The notes beneath the pieces were generated by a model. That model was not told where the DNA came from. It saw nothing but the letters and a program-made list of their open reading frames with translations, and did no database searches. A DNA stretch of 64,000 bases from CAIZGX01 sp964385405 (GTDB taxonomy: Bacteria > Bacteroidota > Bacteroidia > Flavobacteriales_D > Sanyastnellaceae): contig CAYLOT010000001.1 of assembly GCA_964385405.1 (NCBI GenBank), forward strand, positions 1 through 64,000, given 5' to 3'. A program made the translations under genes and the position numbers. Below, piece by piece: positions 48,960-57,868 of the stretch. Each line of letters opens with the position of its first letter. Within the stretch, counting starts at the first letter, position 1.

Positions 48960-51368
48960 ATGTTCGTAGTAAAAAGAGACGGTAGAAAAGAGACAGTAAA
49001 ATTCGATAAGATTACTGCCCGTATTGCCAAATTATGTTACGGGTTGAACCCAATTGTGGATCCACTGAAGATTGCCATGAAGGTGATTGAAGGAGTATTC
49101 GATGGAGTAACAACTAGTCAGCTCGATACACTTGCGGCTGAAATTGCTGCAACGAATACAACCACTCATCCTGATTATGCGTTGTTGGCATCGCGTATTG
49201 CAATTAGTAACCTTCACAAGAACACGAAAAAGTCTTTTTCGCAAACCATTCAGGATTTATATGAATATGTAGATCCGAAAACAGGTAAGACAGCCGGTCT
49301 TATTGCAGAAGATGTATACAATGTGGTGATGGAAAATGCCCCGTTGTTGGATAGCACCATCATTTATGATCGTGACTTTCAATTCGATTATTTCGGATTC
49401 AAAACATTAGAAAAATCTTATTTGTTGAAAACACACGGACGTGTAGTAGAACGTCCGCAACACTTGTTTATGCGCGTGGCTGTGGGAATTCACAAGGCGG
49501 ATTTAGATGAAGTGGTGAAGACTTACAACATGATCAGTGAAGGCTGGTTTACTCACGCAACTCCAACGTTGTTCAATGCGGGTACACCAAAGCCTCAAAT
49601 GAGCTCATGCTTCCTTCTGCAAATGAAGGACGATAGTATTCCCGGAATTTATGACACGCTAAAGCAAACAGCTTTAATTTCTCAAAGTGCAGGTGGTATC
49701 GGACTGAGTATTCACAATGTGCGTGCAAAAGGTTCATACATCCGCGGAACGAACGGAACAAGCAATGGTATTGTACCGATGCTTCGTGTGTTCAACGACA
49801 CTGCTCGTTATGTAGATCAGGGAGGTGGAAAGCGTAAAGGTTCTTTCGCTATTTATCTTGAGCCATGGCATGCGGATGTTTATGATTTCTTAGACTTAAG
49901 AAAAAACCACGGAAAAGAAGAGGTACGTGCGCGTGATTTGTTCTACGCACTTTGGATTCCAGATTTGTTCATGCAACGTGTGAAAGACAACGGAACATGG
50001 ACCTTGATGTGTCCAAACGAGTGTCCAGGACTTTCAGATTGTTGGGGTGAAGAGTTTGAGAAATTGTATACCAAGTACGAATCTGAAGGAAAAGGAAGAG
50101 AAACGATTAAAGCTCAAGACTTGTGGTATAAAATTATCGAATCTCAAATCGAGACCGGTAACCCATACATGTTGTACAAAGATGCTGCAAACCGTAAGAG
50201 CAATCAGCAAAACCTAGGAACCATAAAGAGTTCTAACTTGTGCACAGAGATTATCGAGTACACGGCACCGGATGAAATTGCGGTTTGTAATTTAGGTTCT
50301 ATTGCTTTACCGAAATTTGTGAAAGACGGAGCGTTTGATCACGATAAGTTGTTTGAAGTGACTTATCAATTAACGGTAAACTTGAACAAGATTATCGACG
50401 CGAACTATTATCCTGTTCCCGAAACTCGTAACTCAAACATGCGTCACCGTCCGATAGGAATTGGTGTGCAAGGATTGGCAGATGCATTTATTTTAATGCG
50501 CTTTCCATTCGATTCAGATGAGGCAAGAAAACTGAATCGTGAGGTTTTCGAAACAATCTATTATGCGTCGTGTACAGCTTCCAAGGACTTGGCGAGAAGG
50601 GATGGTGCTTATGAAACGTTCCCAGGTTCACCAGCTTCAAAAGGAATTCTGCAATTCGATATGTGGAATGTTACTCCAACCGATCGTTGGGAGTGGAGTG
50701 TTTTGAAGGAAGAAATAATGAAGTACGGAATGCGCAACAGCTTGTTGTTAGCACCAATGCCAACAGCATCTACCGCACAAATCTTAGGGAATAACGAGTG
50801 TTTCGAACCGTACACAACAAACATCTATTCAAGAAGAACCTTGGCAGGTGAGTTCATTGTGGTGAACAAACACTTATTGAAGGACCTTGTTAATTTGGGC
50901 TTGTGGAATGACGGATTGAAGAACAAGTTGATGGCCACCAGTGGATCTGTTCAAAACATTGATGAGATTCCAGATAACTTGAAGGCATTGTACAAAACTG
51001 CTTGGGAGATTTCTCAGCGTGTCGTGATTGATATGGCTGCAGATCGTGGAGCATATATCTGTCAGAGCCAGTCGTTGAATATTTTCATGGAGAACGCAAA
51101 CTTTGGAAAGCTTACTTCTATGCATTTCTATGCGTGGGAAAGAGGTTTAAAAACAGGAATGTATTACCTCAGAACGAAGGCTGCCACAGATGCTATCAAG
51201 TTCACAGTTGATAAGTCGCAATTATCGCAACCAAAGGCGGCAGTAGTTGAAGCTCCTGCGGCAGAAGTAAAAATGAATATTACGCCAGATACGTTGTCTC
51301 AAAAGAATGTAGATGCCATAGCATGTTCTTTAGACAATCCAGATTCTTGCGAATCTTGTAGCGGATAA
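48960..51368 (+). CDS. nrdA: Class Ia ribonucleotide reductase alpha subunit NrdA
   Basis: An 802-residue catalytic subunit that converts NDPs to dNDPs. An N-terminal ATP-cone (MFVVKRDGRKETVKFDKITARIAKL to about residue 95) provides dATP feedback control. Active-site cysteines: QMSSCFLLQMKDDS, SSNLCTEIIEYT, and NNECFEPYTTNIYSRRTLAGEF; the C-terminal redox pair is in DNPDSCESCSG (CxxC). Radical-transfer tyrosines are implied by the TAG-like AILGNNECFEP and MPTASTAQI segments. Co-transcribed with nrdB. Strong terminator 23 bp after the stop. Confidence 0.98.
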   Translation: MFVVKRDGRKETVKFDKITARIAKLCYGLNPIVDPLKIAMKVIEGVFDGVTTSQLDTLAAEIAATNTTTHPDYALLASRIAISNLHKNTKKSFSQTIQDLYEYVDPKTGKTAGLIAEDVYNVVMENAPLLDSTIIYDRDFQFDYFGFKTLEKSYLLKTHGRVVERPQHLFMRVAVGIHKADLDEVVKTYNMISEGWFTHATPTLFNAGTPKPQMSSCFLLQMKDDSIPGIYDTLKQTALISQSAGGIGLSIHNVRAKGSYIRGTNGTSNGIVPMLRVFNDTARYVDQGGGKRKGSFAIYLEPWHADVYDFLDLRKNHGKEEVRARDLFYALWIPDLFMQRVKDNGTWTLMCPNECPGLSDCWGEEFEKLYTKYESEGKGRETIKAQDLWYKIIESQIETGNPYMLYKDAANRKSNQQNLGTIKSSNLCTEIIEYTAPDEIAVCNLGSIALPKFVKDGAFDHDKLFEVTYQLTVNLNKIIDANYYPVPETRNSNMRHRPIGIGVQGLADAFILMRFPFDSDEARKLNREVFETIYYASCTASKDLARRDGAYETFPGSPASKGILQFDMWNVTPTDRWEWSVLKEEIMKYGMRNSLLLAPMPTASTAQILGNNECFEPYTTNIYSRRTLAGEFIVVNKHLLKDLVNLGLWNDGLKNKLMATSGSVQNIDEIPDNLKALYKTAWEISQRVVIDMAADRGAYICQSQSLNIFMENANFGKLTSMHFYAWERGLKTGMYYLRTKAATDAIKFTVDKSQLSQPKAAVVEAPAAEVKMNITPDTLSQKNVDAIACSLDNPDSCESCSG

Positions 51369-51390
51369 TCTTTTTCGAAAGAATTATATG

Positions 51391-51416
51391 AAAAGGGCCG
51401 GTGACGGCCCTTTTTT
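51391..51416 (+). terminator. Rho-independent terminator after nrdA
   Basis: AAAAGGGCCG, loop GTGA, CGGCCCTTTT (51391-51414), then T-run. The in-frame opening of the next gene at 51388 overlaps this terminator, so that start is not real. Confidence 0.9.
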
Positions 51417-51489
51417 CTTCATTTCATTTTTAATAAGTTCTCTATCGAAATTAGATTTCTTTTTGAAAATGATTGTAATTTGTAGTCGT

Positions 51490-54306
51490 ATGAGAAATCT
51501 CCTTTTTTGTGTAGTCGCATTATTGACGACTACAACCATGTATTCGCAAACGATTCGAGGTAAAGTGATTGAGCAGCAAAATCAAGCTACATTGACTGGT
51601 GCGGTTGTTTTTCAGAAAGGAACATCGAACGGCGTAACTACCGATTATGACGGTGAGTTTTCCATTAAAGTTTCGGAGCTCCCTTTGACATTGGTTGTGA
51701 AGTACGTGGGTTTTGCCGACCAAGAGATCTTGGTAAGAAATACAGATTTTGTTTTGGTTGAAATGACCCCCGTGGATTTTGGTCCTACAATAATCATCAA
51801 GGATACGCGCATTACTGAAAAGCAAAAACAGAATCCGTTGACTGTTGAGCGTATGGATTTGACAGCAATTAAAAACGCTGCTTCTGGAAATTTCTATGAA
51901 GGTTTGGGGGCCCTAAAGGGAGTGGATCTTACCACTGCGAGTTTGGGATTTCGGGTTATCAATACAAGAGGGTTTAATTCAACGTCACCAGTTAGGAGTT
52001 TGCAATTGATTGATGGAGTTGACAACCAGTCGCCGGGTTTGAATTTTTCATTAGGTAATTTTCTCGGAGCGCCCGATTTAGATGTGTTTGCCGTGGAGAT
52101 TGTACAAGGTGCAAGCAGTGCATTTTACGGTCCAGGCGCTTTCAACGGAGTAATTAAAATGGAAACGAAAGATCCGTTTATTCACACAGGTTTAACTGCT
52201 CAGTTGCGTGTTGGGGAACGTCAATTGGTTGAACCAGCTGTACGTTTTGCACATGCGTTTACCAACAAAGAAGGTCAGAAATATTTAGCTTACAAGTTTA
52301 ATGTTTTTGCATTCAAAGCATTGGACTGGGCAGCCGACAATCAGTCGCCTATATTCAACGGTGGTTTTTCAGCAAGCAACCCAGGCAGGTTTGATGCTGT
52401 TAATACGTATGGCGATGAATATTTTCCTGCGAATGATTATGCTGAAGATCCGAATGGAAAGCCAGGTTTGGGTACTTTTTTCAGAACCGGTTATCGTGAG
52501 TCAGATTTAGTAGATTACAATACGAAGAATGTCAAGGCCAATGGTTCGGTGCATTACAGATTGAAGCCTGAGTTAGAGGAGGATTCTCCTGAGTTAATTG
52601 TGGCCGGAAATGTTGGTCAGGGTACTACTGTTTATCAAGGGGACAACCGATTCAGTCTGAGAGATATTTTGTTTTACCAAGGACGAGTGGAGCTGAAGAA
52701 AAAGGATAAGTACTTCATTCGTTTTTACGGAACGGGAGAGGATGCGGGCGACAGTTTTGACCCCTATTTCACTGCCTTGAAATTGCAAGACGCCGCTCGT
52801 TCAGATGAGAATTGGGCGAATGTTTATGTGAAGTATTGGCAAGATTCAATTCGCAGTCGGGTCTTAGACATGGATTATCCACAATACGTTCAAAATCCGA
52901 ATTGGCCAGCAGAGCCGAATTTTTTCATAGTACCAACTGACGAGCAATATGCAGCATGGTCAGCTCAGCATGCAGATAGTCTTGCGTATTTTCATTCGTT
53001 GGTTGAGAATTGGACTAACAACGGAACTGCGGGTATTCCTATTCAGGGACAATACGGATTTTTCCAACCGGGATCAGCCTTGTTCAATTCAAACTTCAAT
53101 CGAATAACGTCATCTAAGAATAACGATGAAGATGGTGGTACGTTGTTTTTTGATCGATCTTCCTTATTTCATACTCAGGCTGAGTATCAGTGGGAGGGAG
53201 GAGGATTTATTGACTATCGAATAGGAGGTAACGCGAGATTGTATCGACCTAATTCTGCGGGAACAATTTTCACAGATGATGAAGAGAAAATTTATAATTA
53301 CGAAGGAGGTCTGTATTTCGGAGCGACTAGAAAGTTTTTAGAGAATCGCTTAATTGTAAGTGGAACCGTGCGTTTAGATAAAAATGTAAACTTCGATGGA
53401 TTGGTTAGTCCAGCGGCATCGGTTGTTTTTCAACCCAAAAAGAATCATTACTTGAGGGCGTCGTTCTCTTCAGCATTGAGAAACCCGACTCTTACCGATC
53501 AGTATTTGAATTTGAACGTGGGTCCGGCCATATTAAGCGGGAACTTGAACGGAGTGGATTCGTTGATTACCTTGGCTAGTTTCAATGCATACAGAAATAC
53601 ATTGGAAACGGACAGTCTGAGATACTTCAACATAGATCCTATTCGTCCAGAGCAGGTGAAAACCATGGAGTTGGGTTATCGCGCCTCTTTCTTTGACAAC
53701 AAAGTTTATTTGGATTTAGGTGGGTACTATAGTGTATACAAGCATTTTATAGGATATAACATAGGCCTAGAGGCAACTTTCGATCCAGTAACTAATCTTC
53801 CCGATGAACTCCAGGTTTATCGTTATTCTGCTAATTCTAAAAACACGGTAATTACTCAGGGAATGAATCTCGGCGTGAATTATTATTTCCACGACAAACA
53901 CAGTTTTGCAGCGAATTACTCATACAACAGTATTGTGCGAAGCGATTCGAATGACCCTATTATTCCAGCGTTCAATACACCCAAGCATAAGTATAATTTA
54001 AGTTTTACAGGCAATAAATTGTTTGAATCGAACAATGGAAATTCATGGGGATACGGAGTGAATTACAAATGGATACAAGGATATTTATTTGAGGGTTCTC
54101 CGCAGTTCACAGGGTTTATTAATACCTATGATATGGTAGATGTTCAAGTGAATTACAGCCATATCAAATCGAATATTTTTGTGAAGCTAGGCGCTTCCAA
54201 TGTACTAAATAATAAACAGGTTCAAGTTTATGGTGGACCTGCAATTGGTAGAATGGCTTATCTTAGCGTCATATATTCGTTCAATCATCAAAAACAAAAT
54301 AAATAA
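51490..54306 (+). CDS. TonB-dependent receptor with carboxypeptidase-like regulatory domain
   Basis: A 938-residue outer-membrane receptor. The frame opens at 51388, but the ATG at 51490 gives the signal peptide MRNLLFCVVALLTTTTMYSQ; earlier ATGs give no signal. A CarboxypepD_reg-like domain follows (TIRGKVIEQQNQATLTGAVVFQKGTSNGVTTDYDGEFSIKV, KYVGFADQEI). Plug: FRVINTRGFNSTSPVRSLQLIDGVDNQSPG, VEIVQGASSAFYGPGAFNGVIKMETKDPF. Barrel strands continue to the end (VQVNYSHIKSNIFVKLGASNVLNNKQVQVYG, MAYLSVIYSFNHQKQNK). Such receptors import ligands using TonB energy; substrate unknown. No SusD partner. It is 3 bp before the T9SS-sorted hydrolase-fold gene, implying one function. Confidence 0.92.
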   Translation: MRNLLFCVVALLTTTTMYSQTIRGKVIEQQNQATLTGAVVFQKGTSNGVTTDYDGEFSIKVSELPLTLVVKYVGFADQEILVRNTDFVLVEMTPVDFGPTIIIKDTRITEKQKQNPLTVERMDLTAIKNAASGNFYEGLGALKGVDLTTASLGFRVINTRGFNSTSPVRSLQLIDGVDNQSPGLNFSLGNFLGAPDLDVFAVEIVQGASSAFYGPGAFNGVIKMETKDPFIHTGLTAQLRVGERQLVEPAVRFAHAFTNKEGQKYLAYKFNVFAFKALDWAADNQSPIFNGGFSASNPGRFDAVNTYGDEYFPANDYAEDPNGKPGLGTFFRTGYRESDLVDYNTKNVKANGSVHYRLKPELEEDSPELIVAGNVGQGTTVYQGDNRFSLRDILFYQGRVELKKKDKYFIRFYGTGEDAGDSFDPYFTALKLQDAARSDENWANVYVKYWQDSIRSRVLDMDYPQYVQNPNWPAEPNFFIVPTDEQYAAWSAQHADSLAYFHSLVENWTNNGTAGIPIQGQYGFFQPGSALFNSNFNRITSSKNNDEDGGTLFFDRSSLFHTQAEYQWEGGGFIDYRIGGNARLYRPNSAGTIFTDDEEKIYNYEGGLYFGATRKFLENRLIVSGTVRLDKNVNFDGLVSPAASVVFQPKKNHYLRASFSSALRNPTLTDQYLNLNVGPAILSGNLNGVDSLITLASFNAYRNTLETDSLRYFNIDPIRPEQVKTMELGYRASFFDNKVYLDLGGYYSVYKHFIGYNIGLEATFDPVTNLPDELQVYRYSANSKNTVITQGMNLGVNYYFHDKHSFAANYSYNSIVRSDSNDPIIPAFNTPKHKYNLSFTGNKLFESNNGNSWGYGVNYKWIQGYLFEGSPQFTGFINTYDMVDVQVNYSHIKSNIFVKLGASNVLNNKQVQVYGGPAIGRMAYLSVIYSFNHQKQNK

Positions 54307-54309
54307 AAC

Positions 54310-55815
54310 ATGAAAAAAATCTACTCTTTGATTGCAATTGCGATGTTGAGTGTAACCGGAGCGTTTGCGCAACGTTACATGACAGAGCAATTTAATTCGG
54401 TTAACGTTCAAACGGACGTAACCTATGGCGTTAACGCGACTGTGTTGCTTTACCAAGTAGTTGGAGAAGCAGTTCCTGAACAATTAAAAATGGATGTATA
54501 CTCTCCAGCAGGCGACACAGAAACGAATCGTCCAGTTATTCTTTACTTCCACACAGGAAATTTCCTTCCTTTCCCACAAAACCAAGGTACAGGTGGTACG
54601 CGCACCGATTCAACGGCTGTTGAATTGTGTACTCGTTTAGCTAAATTGGGATATGTTGTTGCTTCTTGTGATTACCGTCTTGGATGGAATCCGATTGCTG
54701 CAACACAAGAAGAGCGTGTAAACACGTTGATCAACGCGGCTTACCGTGGTGTTCAAGACTGCCGCACTGCTGTGCGTTTCTTCCGTAAAACTGCTGCCGA
54801 GGATGGAAATCCTTTCGGAATTGATCCAACTCGCGTGGCTATTTGGGGTCAAGGAACAGGTGGATACATCACTTTTGCTGTTTCAGGAATTGATGCATAC
54901 ACAGATTTGCTTTTACCGAAGTTTACAACAAGTGCTGGTGTTCCAATGGTTTTGGATTTTGTTAATGGTGATATTAACGGAACATCTGTTGGGGTTAATC
55001 CATTGAATGGCGATACTTTGTGTTATGCAAATCACGTTGGCTACAGCTCAGATGTGAACGTTGCGGTTAATATGGGTGGTGCATGTGGAGATATTTCTTG
55101 GATCGACGCTAATGACAATCCGATCATATCGTTCCAAGTTCCTACCGATCCGTTTGCTCCTTATTACACGGGTACAGTAATCGTTCCTGGATTGAACTTA
55201 CCAGTTGTGGAGGTACAAGGAAGTTATGATGTACAAATGGCGTTAAGCCAATACGGTAACAATGGAGTCTTTGAATTGGCGGAAGGATACGCTCCTGGTC
55301 AACCTTACACAGACGCAGCGAATTCCACAAACAATGGTTTCCATGGTTTGTTCCCATTTGAGCGCCCAGCTAATACACCAGCGGATTCAGGTCCTTGGGA
55401 GTGGTGGGATGCTGCTACAAACCCTGGAAGTGCCAACGGACTTTTAACTAATCCTGATATGTCTGCAGCAAAGGGTAGAGCTTTTTGCGACTCAATCATG
55501 GGTTATGCTACACCACGTATTGCATGCGCCTTGAATTTGAACACAAGTCCATGTTATATTGGTGTTGAAGAGAACGAAGAGGTTTCTTTCAATGTATTTC
55601 CGAATCCAGCAAACGAGTCATTCGCAATTCGCGCTTCTGAGCGCGTAAGCGCTGTTCGTGTGTTCGATGCAATGGGAAGAGTAGTTTATAATTCAAACAC
55701 TACAAACCAAGAAGTTGTATTTGTAGATTCTTCGAATTGGTCTGCAGGAATGTATACCGTAGAGATTCATACTTCGAACAATGCAATTGCTCGAAAGAAA
55801 ATGTTGAAGAACTAA
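54310..55815 (+). CDS. T9SS-sorted alpha/beta-hydrolase-fold protein lacking the nucleophile serine
   Basis: A 501-residue secreted protein. Signal peptide MKKIYSLIAIAMLSVTGAFAQ. The esterase-like domain (about residues 30-400) starts LKMDVYSPAGDTETNRPVILYFHTGNF (oxyanion-loop region), then YVVASCDYRLGWNP, AYRGVQDCRTAVRFFRKTAAEDGNPFGIDPTRVAIWGQGTGGYI. The nucleophile elbow GxSxG reads GQGTG, so the serine is replaced by glycine. There is no clear compensating residue, making enzymatic activity doubtful. C-terminus FNVFPNPANESFAIRASE to GMYTVEIHTSNNAIARKKMLKN is a type A T9SS sorting domain. Pairing with the TonB receptor suggests a surface binding or processing protein for the same ligand (inference). 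Confidence 0.88.
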   Translation: MKKIYSLIAIAMLSVTGAFAQRYMTEQFNSVNVQTDVTYGVNATVLLYQVVGEAVPEQLKMDVYSPAGDTETNRPVILYFHTGNFLPFPQNQGTGGTRTDSTAVELCTRLAKLGYVVASCDYRLGWNPIAATQEERVNTLINAAYRGVQDCRTAVRFFRKTAAEDGNPFGIDPTRVAIWGQGTGGYITFAVSGIDAYTDLLLPKFTTSAGVPMVLDFVNGDINGTSVGVNPLNGDTLCYANHVGYSSDVNVAVNMGGACGDISWIDANDNPIISFQVPTDPFAPYYTGTVIVPGLNLPVVEVQGSYDVQMALSQYGNNGVFELAEGYAPGQPYTDAANSTNNGFHGLFPFERPANTPADSGPWEWWDAATNPGSANGLLTNPDMSAAKGRAFCDSIMGYATPRIACALNLNTSPCYIGVEENEEVSFNVFPNPANESFAIRASERVSAVRVFDAMGRVVYNSNTTNQEVVFVDSSNWSAGMYTVEIHTSNNAIARKKMLKN

Positions 55816-55836
55816 TATCTTCCTCTTAAAATAAAG

Positions 55837-55862
55837 AAGGCCCTAGAAATAGGGCCTTTTTT
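55837..55862. terminator. Terminator between the hydrolase-like and HIT genes
   Basis: AAGGCCCTA, loop GAAA, TAGGGCCTT (55837-55858) with T-run to 55862 and A-rich sequence on the other side; probably serves both converging genes. Confidence 0.88.
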
Positions 55863-55881
55863 AGTAGAAATAAGTTTGAAA

Positions 55882-56271
55882 TTAGGCCATTGAAATATTT
55901 AGAGAAAGCTTCGTGTATTCTTCAGCAGTGAATTTCAATCGTTCCTTTTCGAAATTCATATCACTAATGTTGTTGATAGGTATCAGATGCATGTGCGCAT
56001 GAGGGACTTCTAATCCAATGACACTTATGCCAATTTTTTTGCAGGGCACCACCACTTGAATTTTACGTGCTATTTCTTTGGCGAATATGTTCAATGCTTG
56101 AAGTTCTTCATCGGGTAAATCGAAGATATAGTCTATTTCTTTTTTTGGAACAACGAGGGTATGTCCTTTTGCCACAGGGAGAATATCTAGAAAAGCTATA
56201 AATAAATCATTTTCTGCGATTTTATAGCAAGGGATGTCTCCGTTGATGATCTTGGTAAATAGCGATGCCAT
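55882..56271 (-). CDS. HIT-family (histidine triad) nucleotide hydrolase
   Basis: A 129-residue HIT protein, cytoplasmic, likely hydrolysing adenosine-5'-phosphoramidate-type or dinucleoside substrates. Landmarks: SLFTKIINGDIPCYKIAENDLFIAFLDILPVAKGHTLVVPKKEIDYIFDLPDEE, and the triad VPHAHMHLIPINN (HxHxH). It starts with TAATG overlapping the greA stop, so both share a transcript. Length typical for the HINT branch. Confidence 0.93.
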   Translation of the reverse strand: MASLFTKIINGDIPCYKIAENDLFIAFLDILPVAKGHTLVVPKKEIDYIFDLPDEELQALNIFAKEIARKIQVVVPCKKIGISVIGLEVPHAHMHLIPINNISDMNFEKERLKFTAEEYTKLSLNISMA

Positions 56272-56744
56272 TATCTATTGATATCAAGAATTTCAAGTTG
56301 AATGGTTCCGGCTGGAACTTGAACTTCAGCGATGTCTCCAACTTTTTTACCCAGAAGACCTTTTCCAATGGGAGAATCGATACTGATTTTTTTCTCCGTA
56401 AGGTTAGCTTCGTTTTCTGCCACCAAGGTGTATTCAACTTCTGTATTCGTTTTTAAATTTTTCAATTTCACACGTGACAGAATGAAAACTTTTGAGTTGT
56501 CAATGTTTGAATCGTCGATTAAACGGGCATTCGCCGCTAGATCTTCCATCTTGGCAATACGCGCTTCTAGATGGCCTTGTGCTTCTTTGGCAGCGTCATA
56601 TTCAGCATTTTCACTTAGATCGCCTTTGTCTCTTGCTTCGGCAATTTGCTGACTAATTTTAGGACGCTCAACCATCTTTAGGTGGTGTAGTTCATCCTTT
56701 AGTTTCTTAAGTCCTTCGGCTGTGTAGTACGCAATATTCGACAT
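56271..56744 (-). CDS. greA: Transcription elongation factor GreA
   Basis: A 157-residue factor that rescues backtracked RNA polymerase by stimulating transcript cleavage. N-terminal coiled coil (YYTAEGLKKLKDELHHLKMVERPKISQQIAEARDKGDLSENAEYDAAKEAQGHLEARIAKMEDLAANARLID) with the acidic tip DLSENAEYDAAKE. C-terminal globular domain (SRVKLKNLKTNTEVEYTLV, ISIDSPIGKGLLGKKVGDIAEVQVPAGTIQLEILDI). Full length. A hairpin lies directly upstream (56759-56789) with a -7 box just beyond it, so the leader probably begins with the hairpin. HIT gene follows. Confidence 0.97.
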   Translation of the reverse strand: MSNIAYYTAEGLKKLKDELHHLKMVERPKISQQIAEARDKGDLSENAEYDAAKEAQGHLEARIAKMEDLAANARLIDDSNIDNSKVFILSRVKLKNLKTNTEVEYTLVAENEANLTEKKISIDSPIGKGLLGKKVGDIAEVQVPAGTIQLEILDINR

Positions 56745-56758
56745 GTCTTGTATGTATT

Positions 56759-56789
56759 AAAATAAAGAAACCCCGCGAACGAGGTTTCT
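56759..56789 (-). terminator. UUCG-loop hairpin between the PorV-like gene and greA
   Basis: On the minus strand AGAAACCTCG, loop TTCG, CGGGGTTTCT (56789-56766, one G-U pair) is followed by TTATTTTA, so it looks like the terminator of the PorV-like operon. It is only about 20 bp before the greA ATG. Confidence 0.8.
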
Positions 56790-56792
56790 AAA

Positions 56793-56800
56793 CAAATATA
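56793..56800 (-). promoter_or_regulatory. Putative -7 element of greA
   Basis: CAAATATA on the plus strand is TATATTTG on the minus strand, a perfect TAnnTTTG, 4 bp upstream of the hairpin. Transcripts would begin with the hairpin. No obvious -33 TTG. Confidence 0.35.
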
Positions 56801-56809
56801 GTAAGAAAT

Positions 56810-57847
56810 TTACAGTGTAATGTGTATTCCCATGCTATGAATTCCATTGAATGGATTCGTTAAACGGTAAGAATAATCTAATCCAATTACACTTCCATTA
56901 TCTCCTGTTGGCAGCTGAACGGTCAGACCACCGGTAGGACCAGATAATGCACTTTTCGCATTGTAGGTCGTGTTTGAACCAATGTCTTGTTGGTAGCCAC
57001 CTCGTAAGAAAAGGCGATTACGTAGGTTGTATTCTAAACCTACCGCAACTTGGTCTTTACTGAATGAATTCGAAGTGTAAGCGGCATTCGCTGTTAATTT
57101 CATACTGTTTTTCATTAAGAAATCATAGGCGAAACCTACGTTTACCATTGAAGGCATTTCATAGGGCTGAGAGCGCTGTTCTACTGTTAAGGAGTTACCA
57201 CTTGAAGGAATAACTGCAGAAACAGTCATACCGTCTCCTTTGTATCGCATAGGTGGACCTACATTACGCAAAGTGATTCCAAAACGGACATTATCTTTTT
57301 CTCCTGTAACATAACGTATCCCTGCGTCGAACGCAACACCTTGAGAACGCACGTTATAAATAGCCTCGCTGATAAGACGAACTGTAAGACCCCCGTAAAT
57401 GCTGTTAGAAAATTCTTTCGCGAAACTGATTCCGATATTAGAATAATTGACAGTAAATGTACCGATTCCACCTTCTGGAAGTGCCTCTGTGGTACGAGCG
57501 ATATCACCGAAGTTCATGTTAACAACGGATAACCCAAAAGCCCCCGACTTTCCAACTTTTTGTCCGAAAGCGGCTGCATTCAATTGAATACCGGTTCCAA
57601 CGAAATACTGAGTGTTGGTAAAAAGTAATTCCGTTTTCTTAGTGAAAGCTAAACCAGCAACATTTAAAAACACGCTCTCTGCTCCAGTAACTGAAGATAA
57701 AGAAGAGTTACCTAATCCAGAAGAACGAGCCCAAGGATTCACGAGCAAGTGACTTGCACCGGCTGATCCAGATCTATCAGGATTTCCCGCGAAAAGCGAG
57801 GAAGTGATTCCTAAAATCAGGGAGAGTGATATGAGTGATTTTTTCAT
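56810..57847 (-). CDS. PorV/PorQ-family outer-membrane protein
   Basis: A 345-residue barrel. The ATG at 57847 is preferred over a TTG 21 bp upstream. Signal peptide MKKSLISLSLILGITSSLFA, then GNPDRSGSAGASHLLVNPWARSSGLGNSSLSSVTGAESVFLNVAGLAFTKKTELLFTNTQYFVGTGI, the family signature (ARSSGLGN, NVAGLA). FadL-like alternating strands follow (FGLSVVNMNFGDIART, YGGLTVRLISEAIYN, RLFLRGGYQQDIGSN, VIGLDYSYRLTNPFNGIHSMGIHITL). PorV moves exported proteins between SprA and the attachment complex, and PorQ assists; whether this paralogue is the core PorV is unclear because the neighbours are a giant exported protein and a TonB receptor rather than porU. Confidence 0.88.
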   Translation of the reverse strand: MKKSLISLSLILGITSSLFAGNPDRSGSAGASHLLVNPWARSSGLGNSSLSSVTGAESVFLNVAGLAFTKKTELLFTNTQYFVGTGIQLNAAAFGQKVGKSGAFGLSVVNMNFGDIARTTEALPEGGIGTFTVNYSNIGISFAKEFSNSIYGGLTVRLISEAIYNVRSQGVAFDAGIRYVTGEKDNVRFGITLRNVGPPMRYKGDGMTVSAVIPSSGNSLTVEQRSQPYEMPSMVNVGFAYDFLMKNSMKLTANAAYTSNSFSKDQVAVGLEYNLRNRLFLRGGYQQDIGSNTTYNAKSALSGPTGGLTVQLPTGDNGSVIGLDYSYRLTNPFNGIHSMGIHITL

Positions 57848-57868
57848 GATCGTAATTTCGTTTTTCAA

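Noticed and set aside
51388..51489. Upstream extension of the TonB receptor to 51388
   Set aside because: It overlaps the nrdA terminator and would precede the signal peptide by 34 non-conserved residues.
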